Below are positions 48,754-51,000 of a stretch of DNA of 51,000 nt, one piece after another (the stretch's first letter is position 1; each line of letters opens with the position of its first letter). Origin of the DNA: Bugula neritina (taxonomy: Eukaryota > Bryozoa > Gymnolaemata > Cheilostomatida > Bugulidae); NCBI GenBank assembly GCA_964035545.1, contig OZ037765.1:5413198-5464197 (forward strand), read 5' to 3'. The translations under genes and the position numbers were made by a program. The notes beneath the pieces were generated by a model. The model searched no databases. It was not told the origin of the DNA and worked only from the letters and a program-made list of their open reading frames with translations.

Positions 48754-51000
48754 TCATTTACAAATATTCCGTACTCTTGTTTCCTTGCAGACGTCGCACT
48801 CAACCTTGCAGCACCATTCAAAAGAGCACCTGCAGGTCTTCTCATGTATGTATGTCTCAGTTTCATGGCCTCTACTGCAGCACATTAGTTGACAGCCATC
48901 TATCTCCATAGAAGTAGCATTGCATTCCCTACCTCGTGTTCCTTTAAAATACAGTTGAAAAATAATAAATCATATAAATATATTAATTAGTTACTCAATT
49001 TTTATTTTGTTTTCATATTCAATTTTAATTTAAGACAGTCATTATTAAAGCTTTGTTACTCTAGCACTGGCCAAATATCTGCCAACAATAAACGTTAGAC
49101 TGCAAAGAGTAAATCTTGTTTGTTTCAATGAAATCGAGAAAGTTTTACAGATGTTAGCTAAAAGTATGGGTAAAATTATATTAACCTCAAAATAACATTA
49201 TAACATAAACAACTATATTCTATTAGGTCAGCTACACTTGCACCGAATATCTTGCATAGTATTTATTAAGAAAAATAACAAATATGTAATATTATATAAG
49301 TATTACGTAACTTTAGCTTGACAAACTATCTATCAAATGTGACTGTAGTTTACAATTAGTATAATGAACTTGCTGCAGGAATGATGCAGCAACGTATACC
49401 TAATATAATATACATAAATAATGTTACAAATATTATTAGTTAGACCACAGTCTTAGATTACCTTCGAATTTGTATTTCGAATTGGTGCTTGTAGTGCAGA
49501 AGTCAGGAGACTCTTGAAAGTAGACCATGTCTTTCTTGGTCGGTATCTTATGGCTCTCATCAACCGGGACAAAATTCAATTTATTTCGGTTAATTTTTTT
49601 CACGTCATTCTCTAAAAATAAGAAGTTTTGTAAAATAAATAATTTATATTTATTTTATTTTATCTATATTTATTATTTTCTGTTTGTGTTATTGTATTAA
49701 AGATTAGACCATTTCAATTTTTGTTTTAGTATTAAAAAAGCTATTCAAGTGCAGCAATGGAGAAATATCAATAGCCTAAATTATTTAATTTTCTTTATGA
49801 ATTTTGGTTTAGAGTGCAAATTGAAACATAACTTTTTTGCTATATATTTCTTAATTAGAACACAGGCTTTCTCAGTTTCTCAATTACTGCACTTACCTCT
49901 AAAAAGTACTTCAAACAGAAAGCGATTTCAAACACCACAACAAAACCAGCAATGCAACTGCAAACAGCATCAACAGGGCAATTTTTGGGGCAGAATATTT
50001 TGCAATATACAATGTTGGCCGGCCTATAGAGCTTCTGTTTTGTCACGGAAATAGATCAATGCCAAAGGTACCAACCTTTCCTATTCTTGGAACTTATGCT
50101 ATTTTCAAAGTTATTACTCAAATAGGATGCAGAGTTTCTGTCGCTTGATGAGCGACTGGGCCGATTGCTGCTAGAAGATGCTCTATTACCAGTGGATTCC
50201 CAGCCGTTACCTGTAGCCAGAGATTTGTACACATTAGTAAGAGCACAGAAACATATTAGAAAAAATCATGGTCTTCAGTTAGCCAATACACATCAGGTTA
50301 AACAACTACTTAATCAACATTATGCACTTGGATGCAAGCTTTAAAGTTAAAGTCTGGGTTGACATAAGCTTGTTTTTAAAACCAAACTGTTAGAAAACAA
50401 TGTGTGAAACAAAATAATAGATTCAAACGCAAAAATACTATGCTTAAATATTGTTGATAAGCATAACAAATGAACTCGGGGCCTGTCGGCATGAATTCAT
50501 CTGTTTGAAGTTGTATGGAAGTTATTTCTATTGTCCCTTTTACTTTTGTTTCACACTTTCGGAAACTAAACAGACAGGCTTTACAAACTAAAGTTGTCGA
50601 ACTTTATGAAAGTGTTGCTACTCTTTGTTGATAGGCGGCTTTAACTCTTTATTTTAAAAGTAATTAAGGCACGCATGAACTATCAAAGCATTATTACAGC
50701 TTAAGCATGCTATTAACACGAGCAGTTTTTTAGAATAGTATTCAGTTACATAATGTTGGTGTTACTTTTATTGTTTCCAGTTGAACTGTTTTCAATTTTA
50801 TAAACTTTTTTACATAAGCTCCGTACAAATCACTTCACGAAAATTCTGCAATAAGTCTCACACTCAAGTGTTACTTATAACTTAATTACATTCTTCTGAA
50901 AACCTGGAGTCTATATCCAAATACATAACATCAATATTGAAATTTAAATCAAATGTTGAACAATATCTAGAATAAAAATATTTTTATAGACAAGTTTTCA
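48754..51000 (-). CDS. Wnt1: Wnt1-like secreted ligand, last three coding exons (5' part beyond right edge)
   Basis: Visible exons in transcription order: 50076-50210, 49462-49611, 48754-48941 (stop at 48754-48756), 473 nt in one frame with phase 1 introns. The first encodes a Ser/Asn/Arg-rich spacer (NGWESTGNRASSSSN...). The second has NF-x-P...HK-x-P-x-KKDMVYFQESPDFC, and the third GTRGRECNATS, GCQLMCCSRGH, CRCSFEWCC and a Cys-terminal tail. The pattern NF..P...HK.P..KD-[LM]-VY and RGH...C-x-C-[TS]-F-x-WCC fits Wnt1/wingless best; Wnt4 and Wnt16 are alternatives. The CKCHG lipidation exon is not between 50211 and 51000 and must lie outside. The donor after 50076 is GTTGGT, a weaker site. 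The gene is convergent with Wnt6. Confidence 0.78.

Noticed and set aside
49855-50046. 63-codon minus frame with cysteines and a hydrophobic segment between two Wnt1-like exons
   Set aside because: Splice-like borders exist, but inserting it at phase 1 meets a stop after three codons, and it has no Wnt motif.

Overview
This is AT-rich animal nuclear DNA. It has many short exons with GT/AG introns, signal peptides, tRNA-derived SINEs, long dinucleotide and minisatellite arrays, and animal-only gene families (Wnt; CBM39-GH16 beta-1,3-glucan-binding proteins). CBM39-GH16 genes beside a Wnt9/Wnt6/Wnt1 group point to a bilaterian, most likely a protostome and probably a lophotrochozoan. I cannot name the species. 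Most long open frames in the window are shadows of simple repeats or intron sequence; the real genes had to be assembled exon by exon.

Positions 1-22.7 kb hold four genes of one secreted beta-1,3-glucan recognition/hydrolysis family (N-terminal CBM39, C-terminal GH16). They form two head-to-head pairs: gene A (minus, cut by the left window edge) with gene B (plus, complete, 492 codons), and gene D (minus, complete, 479 codons) with gene C (plus, a broken pseudogene). The two pairs are copies of one ancestral segment, with A matching D and B matching C. B and D keep the GH16 catalytic signature GEIDIME, so they look like active glucanases rather than binding-only GNBPs. C has lost exon 4 and exons 6-10 and carries two frameshifts.

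A 1,966-bp element with inverted termini sits between D and C. It is flanked by near-identical 6-bp duplications (CATGGT/CATGCT) that include the D start codon. The paralogous A-B interval supplies the empty site. The element has about 100-bp terminal inverted repeats beginning with AG, a broken RING-like gene with tandem N-terminal repeats, a small membrane-protein ORF, and a nested 0.5-kb MITE. It resembles a non-autonomous Polinton/Maverick derivative.

Positions 25-51 kb hold a Wnt group: a divergent Wnt9-like gene (plus, 4 exons, 382 aa), Wnt6 (plus, 4 exons, 339 aa), and the last three coding exons of a Wnt1-like gene (minus, running off the right edge). The usual bilaterian order is Wnt9-Wnt1-Wnt6-Wnt10; here Wnt6 and Wnt1 are convergent and their order is swapped. 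The Wnt9-like protein has unusual substitutions in the lipid-acceptor loop and lacks the WGGCSD motif. Introns and spacers carry at least five SINE copies, a 12-bp minisatellite of about 48 units, a 10-bp satellite, (AC)n and (AT)n arrays, and a 0.3-kb tandem duplication.
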